Shown: positions 43,709 to 52,774, numbered from the stretch's first letter. The stretch is DNA of 64,000 bases from Flaviaestuariibacter flavus (GCF_004337505.1 NZ_SJZI01000042.1:719367-783366); one strand, 5' to 3'. Notes: generated by a model from the sequence alone, not told the origin. Numbers and translations are program-made.

Positions 43709-45022
43709 CTAGAACGTCTTTACAGGCGTATCCTTCTGCTTGAACAGCGCCGGGTCGGCCTTGGCGGGATCGCCCTGCAGCACCCAGCTGATGTTGGTCA
43801 CGTACTTGTTGAACACCCGGTTAAGGTCCTGCAGCGACACCTTCTTCATGTCTTCGGCGATGGTAAGCGCGCGGCGCCAGTTGCCGTGCACCGCCTCGTT
43901 CTGGGCCAGCGCCGCGGCCTGTTCGGCATTGGTTTCCTGCCGGTACCATACTTGGGCGAGGTAGCCGGTCTTGATGTTGCGCAGCTCGTCCTCGGTAAAG
44001 CCCTCGCGGCGGATCTTGTCAATCAGTTGGCGGGCGGTGATGACGTACTTATTCGGCTCCGTGGTAGACGCAAACAGCACCGAGAAGGGCGTCAGGCCAC
44101 CGCTGAACCAGGTGGCGGGTGCATAGGAGAGCCCGTTGTTGGACCGTATTTCTACAAAGTGGCGGGTATAGAAGATGCGCATGGCCAGCACGAAAGCGTT
44201 GTAGTCGGGGGAGCCGGGCTGCGGGCCGGCGGAGATGCCCTGCACGTAGTTGGTGGCGAGGTCTTTCTTCACCGGCGTAAAGGTGTTGGCGGCAGCGGTG
44301 AAGCTTTGCTTCTGGAGGTGCAGCGGCGGCCCGGCGGGGATGCGATCGAGCAGGGCCTTCATCTGGCTTTCGAGCTCGGCGCGGTCGATGTCGCCCACCA
44401 CCACGATGGCGATACGGCCGCGGTGCAGCAGCTTTTTATAATAGGCTTTGGCGGCGGCGGCCGTGAGCTTGCTCACCGTGGCTTCCGTACCGATCGGCTC
44501 GCGGGCATAGGCTGTACCGGCAAAAGCCGTGCGGCGCGCCAGGCGGTCCACGTCGTCGTCGGGCTGCGAGTTGCGCGAGCGGATCATCGTCAGCTGGTCC
44601 TGCCGGATGCGGGCGAACTCTTTCTCTTCGAAGCGCGGCGTCGTCAGCGCGTCCACGTACAGCGGCCACACTTTGCGGAGGTCGCTCTTAATGCAGTTCA
44701 TGCGGAAGGTGGCGTAGTCCATCCCGCTCTCACCGCCCATCTGCGCCGAAACGGCGTCGAGCGCGTTCTTGAACGTGTTCTTGTCCATCGCCGTGGTGCC
44801 GCATTCGGTGAGCGCAGTCATCGCCAGCGTTTCGATGCCGGCGGTTTCATTGCTGTAGTTCTGTACGCCGCCCTTGATCACTGTCCGTATTTCTACAATG
44901 TCGTTCCCGCTGGGCTGCACGATCACCTTCACACCGTTGATGTTCATTTCATATGCCTTGCCCATTTGTGCCGGCAGCAGGGTCGGCGCCAGCAGGCAAA
45001 GCAGGATCAGTAGCTTTTTCAT
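43709..45022 (-). CDS. M16-family protein, probably non-catalytic subunit
   Basis: The 437-residue exported protein (signal MKKLLILLCLLAPTLLPAQ) has the two-lobed M16 fold, with a C-terminal lobe around RLARRTAFAGTAYAREPIGT and VVVGDIDRAEL. At the place of the zinc motif HxxEH it reads GIETLAMTALTE, so the metal ligands are missing. Such paired inactive subunits clamp the substrate in heterodimeric M16B peptidases. It lies 15 bp behind the catalytic partner 45038-46399 in one operon, which supports a periplasmic heterodimer. A strong terminator follows. Confidence 0.9.
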   Translation of the reverse strand: MKKLLILLCLLAPTLLPAQMGKAYEMNINGVKVIVQPSGNDIVEIRTVIKGGVQNYSNETAGIETLAMTALTECGTTAMDKNTFKNALDAVSAQMGGESGMDYATFRMNCIKSDLRKVWPLYVDALTTPRFEEKEFARIRQDQLTMIRSRNSQPDDDVDRLARRTAFAGTAYAREPIGTEATVSKLTAAAAKAYYKKLLHRGRIAIVVVGDIDRAELESQMKALLDRIPAGPPLHLQKQSFTAAANTFTPVKKDLATNYVQGISAGPQPGSPDYNAFVLAMRIFYTRHFVEIRSNNGLSYAPATWFSGGLTPFSVLFASTTEPNKYVITARQLIDKIRREGFTEDELRNIKTGYLAQVWYRQETNAEQAAALAQNEAVHGNWRRALTIAEDMKKVSLQDLNRVFNKYVTNISWVLQGDPAKADPALFKQKDTPVKTF

Positions 45023-45037
45023 ATCGATCGGTTGTGC

Positions 45038-46399
45038 TTAGTTTTTGAAAAATGTTTCGGGTTGCGCGGCTTTTGCCATTTCCTCGTTGATGATGAGGCC
45101 GGCTACGAAGGGCTTGCCTACGATATAGCGGCGGGCATAGGCGGCCAGGTCGTCGAGGGTGACGCGCATCAGGTTCTGCTCGTAGTCTGTATAGTACTCG
45201 AGCGAAGTGCTGGCCCACTGGTAGGAGAGCTGGCCGGGCAGCGACGAGGGCTTTTCCCTGCTCCGGATGAGGTCGCGGCGGATCACCTCGCGGGCGGTCT
45301 GCAGCTGCTCCTGGGTAAAGTAGCCGGGTGTGGCAAACTGGCTGATCTGCTTCATCGCCTCGTTGTAGCACTCTTTGATCTTTTCCGGGTTCGGGATCAC
45401 GTAGGCCTCGATGGGACCGGTGAAGTGATTGGTGGTGTATTGCAGGCTGGCCCAGGAGGCAAGTCCCTTATCCACCAGTGCCTGCTGCCAGCGCGAGGCG
45501 TTGAGGCGCAGCACGGCCGAGAACACGTCGGCAATGACGGTGCCGGCTGAGTCTTCCTGGTACGAAGGGCCCTGCCAGCTGAAGATGATATAAGGCGTGT
45601 TTGCGATCGACGACTTCTTGATGAAGTACTCCGTTTTCTCCAGCGGCCGGAAGGCCGGGATGGGATATTTCTGCATCGGGTCGAAGCCGCTGTGCTGCCA
45701 GTCGCCCCAGATCTTTTTAGCAAGCGTGAAGGCCTGGTCGGGCTTTACATCGCCGGCGATGATGAGGAGCGAGTTGTTGGGGTGATAGTATTTGTCTTTG
45801 ATCACCATCATCTTTTCGGGCGTGGCCGTGTTGATGATATCGTGCTCGCCGATGGGGTTCTTGCGGGTGAAGAGCTCGCCCCAGAGGCGCTTCTGCGACT
45901 CGTACCAGATCTGGAAGCCCGGGTCGCTCTCGGCGCGCTGAAACTCACCGTCCACCACCGGTCGCTCCTTGGTCATGTCTTCGGCGCGGTAGATGGGATA
46001 GCGCATGGCTGCGTTCATAAAGCGCAGGCCGGCATCAAGAGAATCTTTATCAAACGTGAAGAAGTAGTTGACGCGCTCCACATTGGTGGTACCGTTCCAG
46101 ATGGCGCCAAGCTCTTCGGTTCGTCGCAGGAACTTTTCCTGGTCGGGGTAGTCCTTGTTGGCCTTGAAGAACATGTGCTCGAACAGGTGGGAAAGGCCGC
46201 TGTACTCGGGCCCTTCGGTGTAGGCGCCGTTCTTAACGGCGATCTCGATGGTGGCCAGCGGCACCTTGTGGTTTTCAATCACCACAACCTCGAGCCCGTT
46301 GTCAAATTTTTGCCAGTGATAGTTCGGCGGAAGCCGGCGCTGCGCCTGCGCAGAAAGGCAGGTGGCGCCCAGCAGAAGCAGGAGCCATGAATATTTCAT
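45038..46399 (-). CDS. M16-family zinc peptidase, catalytic subunit
   Basis: The 453-residue exported protein (signal MKYSWLLLLLGATCLSAQAQ) keeps the inverted zinc motif H71-L-F-E74-H75 within YSGLSHLFEHMFFKANKDYP. Two M16 lobes follow, with the second showing IFSWQGPSYQEDSAGTVIAD. It should degrade peptides in the periplasm or at the outer membrane, together with the partner encoded 15 bp downstream. Processing-peptidase-like pairs of this kind are frequent in Bacteroidota. The 5' side is bounded by a long inverted repeat. Confidence 0.93.
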   Translation of the reverse strand: MKYSWLLLLLGATCLSAQAQRRLPPNYHWQKFDNGLEVVVIENHKVPLATIEIAVKNGAYTEGPEYSGLSHLFEHMFFKANKDYPDQEKFLRRTEELGAIWNGTTNVERVNYFFTFDKDSLDAGLRFMNAAMRYPIYRAEDMTKERPVVDGEFQRAESDPGFQIWYESQKRLWGELFTRKNPIGEHDIINTATPEKMMVIKDKYYHPNNSLLIIAGDVKPDQAFTLAKKIWGDWQHSGFDPMQKYPIPAFRPLEKTEYFIKKSSIANTPYIIFSWQGPSYQEDSAGTVIADVFSAVLRLNASRWQQALVDKGLASWASLQYTTNHFTGPIEAYVIPNPEKIKECYNEAMKQISQFATPGYFTQEQLQTAREVIRRDLIRSREKPSSLPGQLSYQWASTSLEYYTDYEQNLMRVTLDDLAAYARRYIVGKPFVAGLIINEEMAKAAQPETFFKN

Positions 46400-46446
46400 A
46401 AATGTGGTTTTGGATAAGTAAAAGTTACAAAGAAGGTGGAATAAGA

Positions 46447-46600
46447 AAAAGAAGGTTTTTCACCGCGAAGAAAAGAAGTTGAAGAAGCGTTTCGCTAAGG
46501 AATACATTAGAAAAGGTCCCGCCGCAGGCGGGACCTTTTACGTAACAACTTAGCGTAACAACTTCTTTTCTTTTTCTCTTTGCGGTGAAAAACCTTCTTC
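46447..46600. repeat. Long inverted repeat with TTTTTCACCGC core around a terminator
   Basis: Arms 46447-46480 and 46560-46600 share GAAGGTTTTTCACCGC and AGAAAAGAAGTT in opposite orientation. A second short pair (CGCTAAGG and ACTTAGCG) lies inside, around the terminator at 46511-46539. The gap between the M10-like gene and the M16 operon is fully used by this structure. Confidence 0.7.
46511..46539 (-). terminator. Terminator of the barrel-protease gene pair
   Basis: Perfect 13-bp stem AAAAGGTCCCGCC / GGCGGGACCTTTT with loop GCA, 74 bp after the stop of the M10-like gene. Confidence 0.85.
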
Positions 46601-46612
46601 CCCTTCCGAACC

Positions 46613-47293
46613 TTATTGATGGGGCCAATGAAAGATATTGCTGAAGTCGCCCACGATGGCCCTGCCAGCGCGCCAGCGGAGGCGGTGCAGGTCGAGGGCG
46701 GCGATGTCTCCGGGGAGCACGCGGCGGTGCATGGGGTGCATGGTGCCGCCGGTGAGGCCAGCCGGCTTGGTGGGGTCGTACTGGTACTCGGGGTCTACCA
46801 GGGTGCCGCGGGGATACATAATGCCGGGACGACCCTTGCCGCGCAGGTCGAGGTCATGCGGGTGGTCGAGGCCGAGGGTGTGGCCAAACTCGTGGGCGGC
46901 GGTGGTCCAGCCGGGCAGCAGGTTGTCGCGCTTGAAGAAGCCCGTGTTGCAGCCGAGACCGTCGACGAATGAGATGTTGCCGTCGACGTACTCCTCGATG
47001 CGGAAGTAGTTGTTGCGCGGGTCGGTGTTGGTCAGCACCTCCAGCTCGGAAATATCGGGGCGCCATTCGGCCGTGATGACGAAGCGGGGGCGGTATTCCC
47101 TTCCTTCAAAACGGACATATGCTTCCGGCTCGTTCCACATCGCCCCGATCTCATTCCGTATTTGTACGGTGAGGTCCGCGTCGGCAGCGCTGCCGTAGGT
47201 GATGATGTGCGCCGCTATTTCAATGATGTCGTCTTGTATCAGTGATGCTTCGCCCACGGTTAGCCCTTGATGGTGATGCGTAAAATCAGGCAA
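46613..47293 (-). CDS. Metzincin-type (M10-like) zinc protease
   Basis: The 226-residue protein carries the long zinc motif H134-E-F-G-H-T-L-G-L-D-H144 of metzincins, followed by a GIMYPRG Met-turn, as in M10 matrixin-like enzymes. I start at TTG 47293, nine bases after the stop of the upstream gene; the frame is open upstream only inside that gene. No signal peptide is visible, so either it acts in the cytoplasm, or export is unusual, or a start has been missed. The tight spacing suggests one transcript with the kinase-like/barrel gene. Substrate unknown. Confidence 0.75.
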   Translation of the reverse strand: MPDFTHHHQGLTVGEASLIQDDIIEIAAHIITYGSAADADLTVQIRNEIGAMWNEPEAYVRFEGREYRPRFVITAEWRPDISELEVLTNTDPRNNYFRIEEYVDGNISFVDGLGCNTGFFKRDNLLPGWTTAAHEFGHTLGLDHPHDLDLRGKGRPGIMYPRGTLVDPEYQYDPTKPAGLTGGTMHPMHRRVLPGDIAALDLHRLRWRAGRAIVGDFSNIFHWPHQ

Positions 47294-47301
47294 CGCGATT
47301 T

Positions 47302-49860
47302 CTAAAAAACCTTCGTGCCGAGGCGCAGGTTCACGACCTGGCTTTCCGGCGTGATGCCATAGGCAACGGTGATGGCGAAGCGGTTGAAAGGCGCCATCAT
47401 AATACCGCCGCCGAAGCCGGTATGCCAGGTGTTCGAGTTTTCGCCCGGCACCCACACCCGCCCGTCGTCGAAGAAGCCGATGATGCCGGCCTTGCCGTTG
47501 AAGAGCCAGCTGTGGAAGTCCCACAGGAAGCGGAGCTCGTTCTGGTTGTAGGCCACCGTCTTGCCGTAAAAGCGCTCGCGCTTGAAGCCCCGCAGGCTGG
47601 CGCCGCCGCCGAGGGTGGGCAGCTGGTAGAACTCGGGGTCTCCGTCCACGGTAGCGGCGCCGCCGTGCAGCACCAGCGAGATCACCCGCGTCAGCGGTAT
47701 GTACCCCGTGGCCATAGCTTCGTAGCGCTGGAAGGAGCGATCCGTATGGTTTGTATTCACGGTGTGCCGCGCCAGGGCGCCGAAGGAGAAGCCTTTGGTG
47801 GGAACAACTTCGTTGTTGACGGAATGGAAACCGTAATACAGCGTGGCATTGCCGAAAGACTGGTGCTGCAGGGTCTGGCTTTGCGTCAGCGGCAGCACTT
47901 TGCCCGAATAGCCGGTGTCGTTGAGCACGCGGATATTGTCATACCCGAAAGAAAAGCCCACCCGGTGATGCCGGCCGATGGGGCGTTCCAGGCCGGCACT
48001 GGCGGCGGCTTCCTCGGTGAGCAACTGGTAGAAGTTGCGGGTTTTGTTTTCAAACACGGTTTCGTTGCCGATGCCGAAGAAATAGTGCTTCAGCTTCTGG
48101 TCGTAGCGCGCATTGAGCAGCACGTTCCATTGGCCGATCACCTGGTTGAAAATGCCGTAATAATCACCGCCTACCGAGCCGCGCGAGAACGAGTAGTTGA
48201 ACCGAAGGCGCTGCTCCCAGCTGAAGGGCTCCTTGCGGAAGTGGTAGCGGCGGTAGATATACCCGACGTTGAAGTAAATACCGCGCAGGTTGCTGTAGCT
48301 CGGGAACTTGATGGCGTGGCCCGTATTGGGCTTAAAGGCCTTGTATTCGTAGTGGTTGATGGCCGTATCCGAAGACAGCTTTTGCTTCATCGGGCCGCTG
48401 AGCGCATCGCCGGGGTTGTCGTATGTAACGACGCGCCTGCCGCTGCCGGCCACCGACACGGTGTCGGGGTCGGCGCTGCCGATGACGCGCACCTGGATCT
48501 TCCGGTTGCCGCCGACGTGGAAGGCGTCGGCGCCGGTGAGCCCGAAGAGGCGGATCTCGTGCGTCTCACCCGGGTTGAAGTTGCGGCTATAGTAGGGTGT
48601 TGCCGCGCCGGCGCCATACACATCCACCTGCAGGCCGCCGTTGGCGCCGTCGATCACCTCGAAGCGGTCCGCGCTGTGGGTGCCCACGATGTCTACGTCT
48701 TTCGAGATGTAGGAAGCGTATTTCTCCGCCCAGGCGCGGAGGTGACCGCGCCGGCTTTTAAGCTTGGCGATGATGTTGGGGCCGGAGTATTGGAAGATGG
48801 AGTCGGGCAACTGGTGCACGGAGCGCTCGATGAGGTCGTCGGTGAGGCGCTGCTGCAACTCTTCGGCGATGGCCACCCAGCGGCTCGTGGGCACTTCGTT
48901 GGCCAGCTGCCGGTCGATATAGCGGGCGGGGAAGTTGTATTTCTTCAGGTTTTTGATATCGCCCTCGAAGGACTGCAGCACTTCGAGCTCCTCGGGCGAG
49001 GTGACGATGAAGGGAATAAGGCCATCGAAGAGGGCGAAGGCCTGGTCGCGGTCGCGGGGGATGGGGCGGTATACGGTGCGGCCGCCTTCGTCGAACTGCG
49101 CCCAGCGCCACTGGTCGTCGTGGCGGCCCCAGTCGCCGAGGAACATATCGAAGAGCCGGGCGCGCACGAAGGCCTCGCCGTCAACGCGGCGACGCGGGTC
49201 CTGGCGGAGACGCTCGTAGAGCTTCTCGGTGCCGATCACGTTTTTCGAATTGCCGAAGTTGGGCGCGGTGCTTTCGTCTTCGTCGGGGCGCTCCTCGAAG
49301 AGGCAGAGCAGGTTGGCGAAGGTGCTCCGGTACTGGCCGAGGCGCGGGTCGTCGGGCACCAGCATGATGGCGGGGCGGGTGTGGTAGATGCCGGCGGCAT
49401 CGGCCAGCATGGGCACGGTAAGTGCCGCATAGGGATGCCCGCTCGACACCTGGTCTTTGGCGAGGCGCTCCACGAAGGTGCCGTGTGTGATCTCGGGCAG
49501 GGCGCCGCCATAGTTCTTATCTACCGAGCGCAGCACGTACTGGCGGCCCTGCGCGTCTTTAAGGCGGAGCGTTTTCGTTTGCCGGCCGCCGCCCTGCTCC
49601 ACCGGGGTGAGGCCACCGAGGGTATCCATGCTCAGCACGGGCACCCAGGTAGGCTGGGCCCACTCATTGCGGTAGTGACGGCCCAGCAGGAAGCGGTGCG
49701 TCTTACCGTTCTTGTATTCGGGGCCGGCCACCACGCGGGCGCGGGGCGGCTGGCCCGTGGGGCCTTCCAGCACGGTTGTTTGCTGCGCGCCGGCGAGCAG
49801 CGGAGCGGCAAAGAGCAGAAGGAAGAACTGTGTCTTTAGCAAGGCGGAGCTTCGGTTCAT
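47302..49860 (-). CDS. Kinase-like domain fused to an outer-membrane beta-barrel
   Basis: The 852-residue exported protein (signal ending LLAGAQQ) has two parts. Residues ~30-400 contain FLGDWGRHDDQWRW (240-253) and PIPRDRDQAFALFDG (266-280), which resemble the catalytic loop (DRHxxN) and metal loop of HipA/Fam20C/PI-kinase-like folds. A linker with GLTGADAFHVGGNRKIQVRV follows, and from ~530 the sequence is an Omp85/surface-antigen barrel (alternating strands, GGGASLRGFKRERFYG, C-terminal VVNLRLGTKVF ending in Phe). The annotation of the N-terminal part as kinase-like is a motif-based inference. The protease gene follows 9 bp downstream. Confidence 0.75.
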   Translation of the reverse strand: MNRSSALLKTQFFLLLFAAPLLAGAQQTTVLEGPTGQPPRARVVAGPEYKNGKTHRFLLGRHYRNEWAQPTWVPVLSMDTLGGLTPVEQGGGRQTKTLRLKDAQGRQYVLRSVDKNYGGALPEITHGTFVERLAKDQVSSGHPYAALTVPMLADAAGIYHTRPAIMLVPDDPRLGQYRSTFANLLCLFEERPDEDESTAPNFGNSKNVIGTEKLYERLRQDPRRRVDGEAFVRARLFDMFLGDWGRHDDQWRWAQFDEGGRTVYRPIPRDRDQAFALFDGLIPFIVTSPEELEVLQSFEGDIKNLKKYNFPARYIDRQLANEVPTSRWVAIAEELQQRLTDDLIERSVHQLPDSIFQYSGPNIIAKLKSRRGHLRAWAEKYASYISKDVDIVGTHSADRFEVIDGANGGLQVDVYGAGAATPYYSRNFNPGETHEIRLFGLTGADAFHVGGNRKIQVRVIGSADPDTVSVAGSGRRVVTYDNPGDALSGPMKQKLSSDTAINHYEYKAFKPNTGHAIKFPSYSNLRGIYFNVGYIYRRYHFRKEPFSWEQRLRFNYSFSRGSVGGDYYGIFNQVIGQWNVLLNARYDQKLKHYFFGIGNETVFENKTRNFYQLLTEEAAASAGLERPIGRHHRVGFSFGYDNIRVLNDTGYSGKVLPLTQSQTLQHQSFGNATLYYGFHSVNNEVVPTKGFSFGALARHTVNTNHTDRSFQRYEAMATGYIPLTRVISLVLHGGAATVDGDPEFYQLPTLGGGASLRGFKRERFYGKTVAYNQNELRFLWDFHSWLFNGKAGIIGFFDDGRVWVPGENSNTWHTGFGGGIMMAPFNRFAITVAYGITPESQVVNLRLGTKVF

Positions 49861-49947
49861 GATGACGGTTTCTAAGGGCTATTGCTAAAAAACAGTGCCA
49901 GCACACCCGTTTAGGGCGCCTTCCTACATTTAGAGAAACCCATCGCC

Positions 49948-50088
49948 ATGATCCCGATCCGCAAGGAAGACAGCCGCCGGGAGGTGTTCGATCTCTACGA
50001 TGACTATGCGCACAGCCGCATCGACCGGCGGCGCTTTGTGCAGCAGCTCGGCACCTATGCCGTGAGCGGGCTTACCGGCCGGCGCTAA
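49948..50088 (+). pseudogene. Truncated N-terminus of a dienelactone hydrolase gene
   Basis: A 46-codon frame encodes MIPIRKEDSRREVFDLYDDY followed by AHSRIDRRRFVQQLG and TYAVSGLTGRR, then TAA. This matches the beginning of exported dienelactone hydrolase-family proteins, whose DRRxFxxxL twin-Arg-like region precedes ~240 catalytic residues. Here the catalytic domain is absent and the next gene begins directly on the other strand. TACATTTA, seven of eight matches to TAnnTTTG, lies about 15 bp upstream of the ATG. A deletion remnant is the simplest reading. Confidence 0.6.
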
Positions 50089-50117
50089 TGAGCTTCCTGA
50101 GTCGTTGAATGCATCGC

Positions 50118-50801
50118 TCAGGCCCGCAACACGTAACCCATACCCACCAACGTGTGAATGAGTTTTTCCGGAAAGGGCTTGTCTACCTTGCCGCGCAGGT
50201 AAGAGATATACACGTCGATGTAATTGGTGTTGGTTTCGAAGTTGATCTCCCACACATGAAAGGCGATATCTGCGCGGCTGACCACGCGGTTGGCATTGCG
50301 CACGAGGAACTCGAGGAGCTGGAATTCCTTTGCCGTCAGGCGGATTGGTTGACCGCCGCGCATCGCTTCGCGGGTGTTGAGGTCGAGCACAAGGTCGGCG
50401 GCGACAAGTTGCAGCTCCGGCTCCTGGCGCGTAGCGGCGCGGCGGAGGATGGCGCCTACCTTAAGCCGCAGCTCGCGGAACTCGAAGGGCTTTACCATGT
50501 AGTCGTCGGCGCCGGCCGAATAGCCCTTCACCTTGTCTTCGAGCTGGCCCAGGGCGGTGAGCATGATCACCGGCACCTGCGGGCGCAGCGAGCGGATTGA
50601 TGCGCAGAGACTATAACCGTTTTGTTTCGGCAGGTTGATATCCAGCAGCACCAGGTCGAACTGCCCGGACTGGAACTCCAGCCATCCCTGTATGCCGTCG
50701 GATGCGACGGACACCTGGTGCCCTTCTTCCCGGAGGCCCTGGGCGAGGGCCTGCGCCAGGCGCGTCTCGTCTTCTACGATCAGGATCGCTTGCTCACTCA
50801 T
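50118..50801 (-). CDS. OmpR-family response regulator, orphan
   Basis: The 227-residue regulator has a receiver with E10/D11 (VEDE), phosphoacceptor D54 (VLLDINLPKQNG), T82 and K104 (YMVKPFEFRE), and a winged-helix DNA-binding domain (about 130-225) with RLTAKEFQLLEFLVRNANRV and NYIDVYISYLRGKVD. It probably binds promoters when phosphorylated. No histidine kinase is adjacent; the classic kinase 18491-19834 equally lacks a regulator and is a conceivable partner, but this is speculation. Monocistronic. Confidence 0.95.
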   Translation of the reverse strand: MSEQAILIVEDETRLAQALAQGLREEGHQVSVASDGIQGWLEFQSGQFDLVLLDINLPKQNGYSLCASIRSLRPQVPVIMLTALGQLEDKVKGYSAGADDYMVKPFEFRELRLKVGAILRRAATRQEPELQLVAADLVLDLNTREAMRGGQPIRLTAKEFQLLEFLVRNANRVVSRADIAFHVWEINFETNTNYIDVYISYLRGKVDKPFPEKLIHTLVGMGYVLRA

Positions 50802-50903
50802 GGTTGCAAAGTACAGGCTGATGGCGGCGGCATGGCTCCCGCCGGTCCGAATTAACAGGGGTTGAAGGATATTCTAATTGGCCTTTAATCGCCGTTGCCT
50901 GAT

Positions 50904-52289
50904 TCAATTGCCGGCAGTTGTACCGGGCAGTGTCTTGCCTTCCGGCTGCGCGTTCGCCTCTTCGAGGTAGTCGTGTTTCAGCACCTCGTAGAATGACCTG
51001 CGTGAGATGACGCGCGCCGCCAGTCCGGCAAACAGTGCGGCCAGCAGCAGGTGGAAGATGACGCTGTGGCGGTCGGTCATTTCCAGCACCAGGATGGCCG
51101 AAGTGAAGGGTGTTTGCGTAACGCCGGTAAGAAAGGCCACCATGCCGCAGAGGATGAGGATATTGGCGTTGCTGCCCACGAGGTGCAGCAGGCCCGCGCA
51201 CAGTGAGCCCACGGCGGCGCCCCCGGAAAGCGAAGGCGCGAAAACGCCGCCCGCGGCACGGGTGTTGAAGCACAGCACGGGCCCCAGCATGCGGGCCAGC
51301 ACCGTGCTGATACCGCAATGCTTATCGGCCGTGAACAAGGTGCGGTTGAGCAGGTCCTTGCCCGAGCCGAGCACCTGTTCGTCCACGAAATAAGCGATGC
51401 CCGCAAACAGCAGCCCGGCCAGCACGACAAAAGCGACGGTTTGCACCGGGTTGAGCCGCTTCTTCCAGCGCATGACGGCAAGGATGGCGCGGCACATAAG
51501 GGCGCCGGCGGCGCCGGCAACCACGGCTACGAAGATGACGCCCAGGAAGATCTTGGGCCCGAGGCCGCTGACGTCGGGATAACCCAGGTACAGGTAGGGG
51601 CCGAGGAAGCCCTGCGCAGCGAGCCCAGCAATGATGACCGAGGTGAACAGGGCGGTGCGGAAAAAGCGGACGTGGATGCGGGCCAGTTCTTCCATGCCGA
51701 ACACGAGCCCGCCGAGCGGGGTGTTGAAGGCGGCGGCGAGGCCGGCGGCAGCGCCGGTGAGCAGGAAGCTCTGGCGCGAAAGGCCGGTCCAGGCCCTGGG
51801 CACCCAGTTGCTGATGGTGTTGAAGATGGAGCCCACGATCTGGATGGTGGGGCCTTCGCGGCCGATAGCGCCGCCGCCCACCACCATCAGCAGGCTGGAG
51901 AGTACCTTGGTGAGGAGAATGCGGATGCTGAGGAGGCGGGAGATCTTTTCTTCGTGGCCCGGCTGCGACAGCTCGATGGCGGCCATCACCTGCGGGATGC
52001 CGCTGCCGCGCGCACCCGGGGCAAAAAGCCGAACGGCGCCCCAGGCGAGCAGGAAGAAGGAGGGGGCGAGGATGAAGATCATCCAGGGCTGCTGCCGCAG
52101 CTCGTAGTGCAAAACGCTTTCGCAGAGACCGAATAGCCTGGTGTAGGCCACTGCCACCAGCCCCGTGAGCAGGGAGGCGATCCAGAGCGGCAGGGCTTGC
52201 CGCGCGTGCGCACCCACGCGGATCTGCAACAGGTTTTGTAAGGGTCCACCAGCCTTGCTCCTCATTTTTCTCCAGGTAAATCGCGGCAT
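50904..52289 (-). CDS. ClC-family chloride channel or H+/Cl- exchanger
   Basis: The 461-residue membrane protein has the three ClC selectivity-filter motifs: GSGIPQVMAAIE, GREGPTIQIVG and GGVFAPSLSGGAA. The Glu in GREGP is the external gate, kept in transporters and most channels. About 12-18 membrane-spanning or re-entrant helices are visible; there are no C-terminal CBS domains. I start at 52289 (MPRFTWRKMRSKAGGP); the frame stays open to 52460 only through repeat DNA. Residue identity at the internal proton-glutamate site cannot be judged by eye, so channel versus exchanger is open. Confidence 0.93.
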   Translation of the reverse strand: MPRFTWRKMRSKAGGPLQNLLQIRVGAHARQALPLWIASLLTGLVAVAYTRLFGLCESVLHYELRQQPWMIFILAPSFFLLAWGAVRLFAPGARGSGIPQVMAAIELSQPGHEEKISRLLSIRILLTKVLSSLLMVVGGGAIGREGPTIQIVGSIFNTISNWVPRAWTGLSRQSFLLTGAAAGLAAAFNTPLGGLVFGMEELARIHVRFFRTALFTSVIIAGLAAQGFLGPYLYLGYPDVSGLGPKIFLGVIFVAVVAGAAGALMCRAILAVMRWKKRLNPVQTVAFVVLAGLLFAGIAYFVDEQVLGSGKDLLNRTLFTADKHCGISTVLARMLGPVLCFNTRAAGGVFAPSLSGGAAVGSLCAGLLHLVGSNANILILCGMVAFLTGVTQTPFTSAILVLEMTDRHSVIFHLLLAALFAGLAARVISRRSFYEVLKHDYLEEANAQPEGKTLPGTTAGN

Positions 52290-52372
52290 GAGCCGCAAAA
52301 TTACCCGCGGGACGGGCGGGCGCGGGTAAGCTGCGGGAAATCTAATCGGGTTCTCATGTAGCGGAGCCCATT

Positions 52373-52446
52373 TCTTTGCGGCCGGCATGGCTTCGGTCCT
52401 CCGCTCCGTCCCGAAGCCACGGGAAGGCCCTCGCAATGACGGCTTA
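52373..52446. repeat. Degenerate CGCAATGACGG-type intergenic element
   Basis: GGCATGGCTTCGG, TCCTCCGCTCCGTCCCGAAG and CCCTCGCAATGACGGC resemble the GTCATTGCGAGCGAAGCG family at 19906-20038, but the pairing is imperfect. Confidence 0.45.
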
Positions 52447-52466
52447 CCGGGAAACCGCACAATAAA

Positions 52467-52488
52467 AGCCGGGATGGAAATCCCGGCT
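52467..52488 (-). terminator. Terminator behind the frameshifted gene
   Basis: Stem AGCCGGGAT / ATCCCGGCT with loop GGAA, followed on the minus strand by TTTATTG, 12 bp after the stop of the degenerate reading frame 52501-52774. Confidence 0.75.
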
Positions 52489-52500
52489 CAGTTGTCTCTA

Positions 52501-52774
52501 TTAATTAACCAAAACGTGTGACCGTGATCCGGCGCCCGCTTCACCAATGGCGCCGGCACGCGCAGCCTTGCGGTCGGTTTCGCGGCGCACGATGAAATAG
52601 GTTTCGATGAATTGCTGGTCTTCGGTGAGGCCTTCTGCTTGGGCATCGGGCAGCACGTAGATGCCCCGCACCTTTTTTTACAAGTGCTTCGGTCAGGCGG
52701 TAGAGCCCACCAATGGCGTCACCTCTTTGGAGCCTTTCCGCTATGAGTATAAGGCCCGGGATCAGATCCGGACT
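52501..52774 (-). pseudogene. Degenerate gene with a frameshift at an A7 run
   Basis: Two frames join at seven A on the coding strand (T at 52673-52679). Frame one reads LIAERLQRGDAIGGLYRL then TEALVKK; removing one A continues as VRGIYVLPDAQAEGLTEDQQ, FIETYFIVRRETDRKAA and ends SRSHVLVN-stop. Both sides look like real protein and a terminator follows. No start codon is left: frame one begins directly after the stop codon of the small protein at 52775. The family is not recognised. A sequencing error in the homopolymer would restore a longer frame but not a start. Confidence 0.45.
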
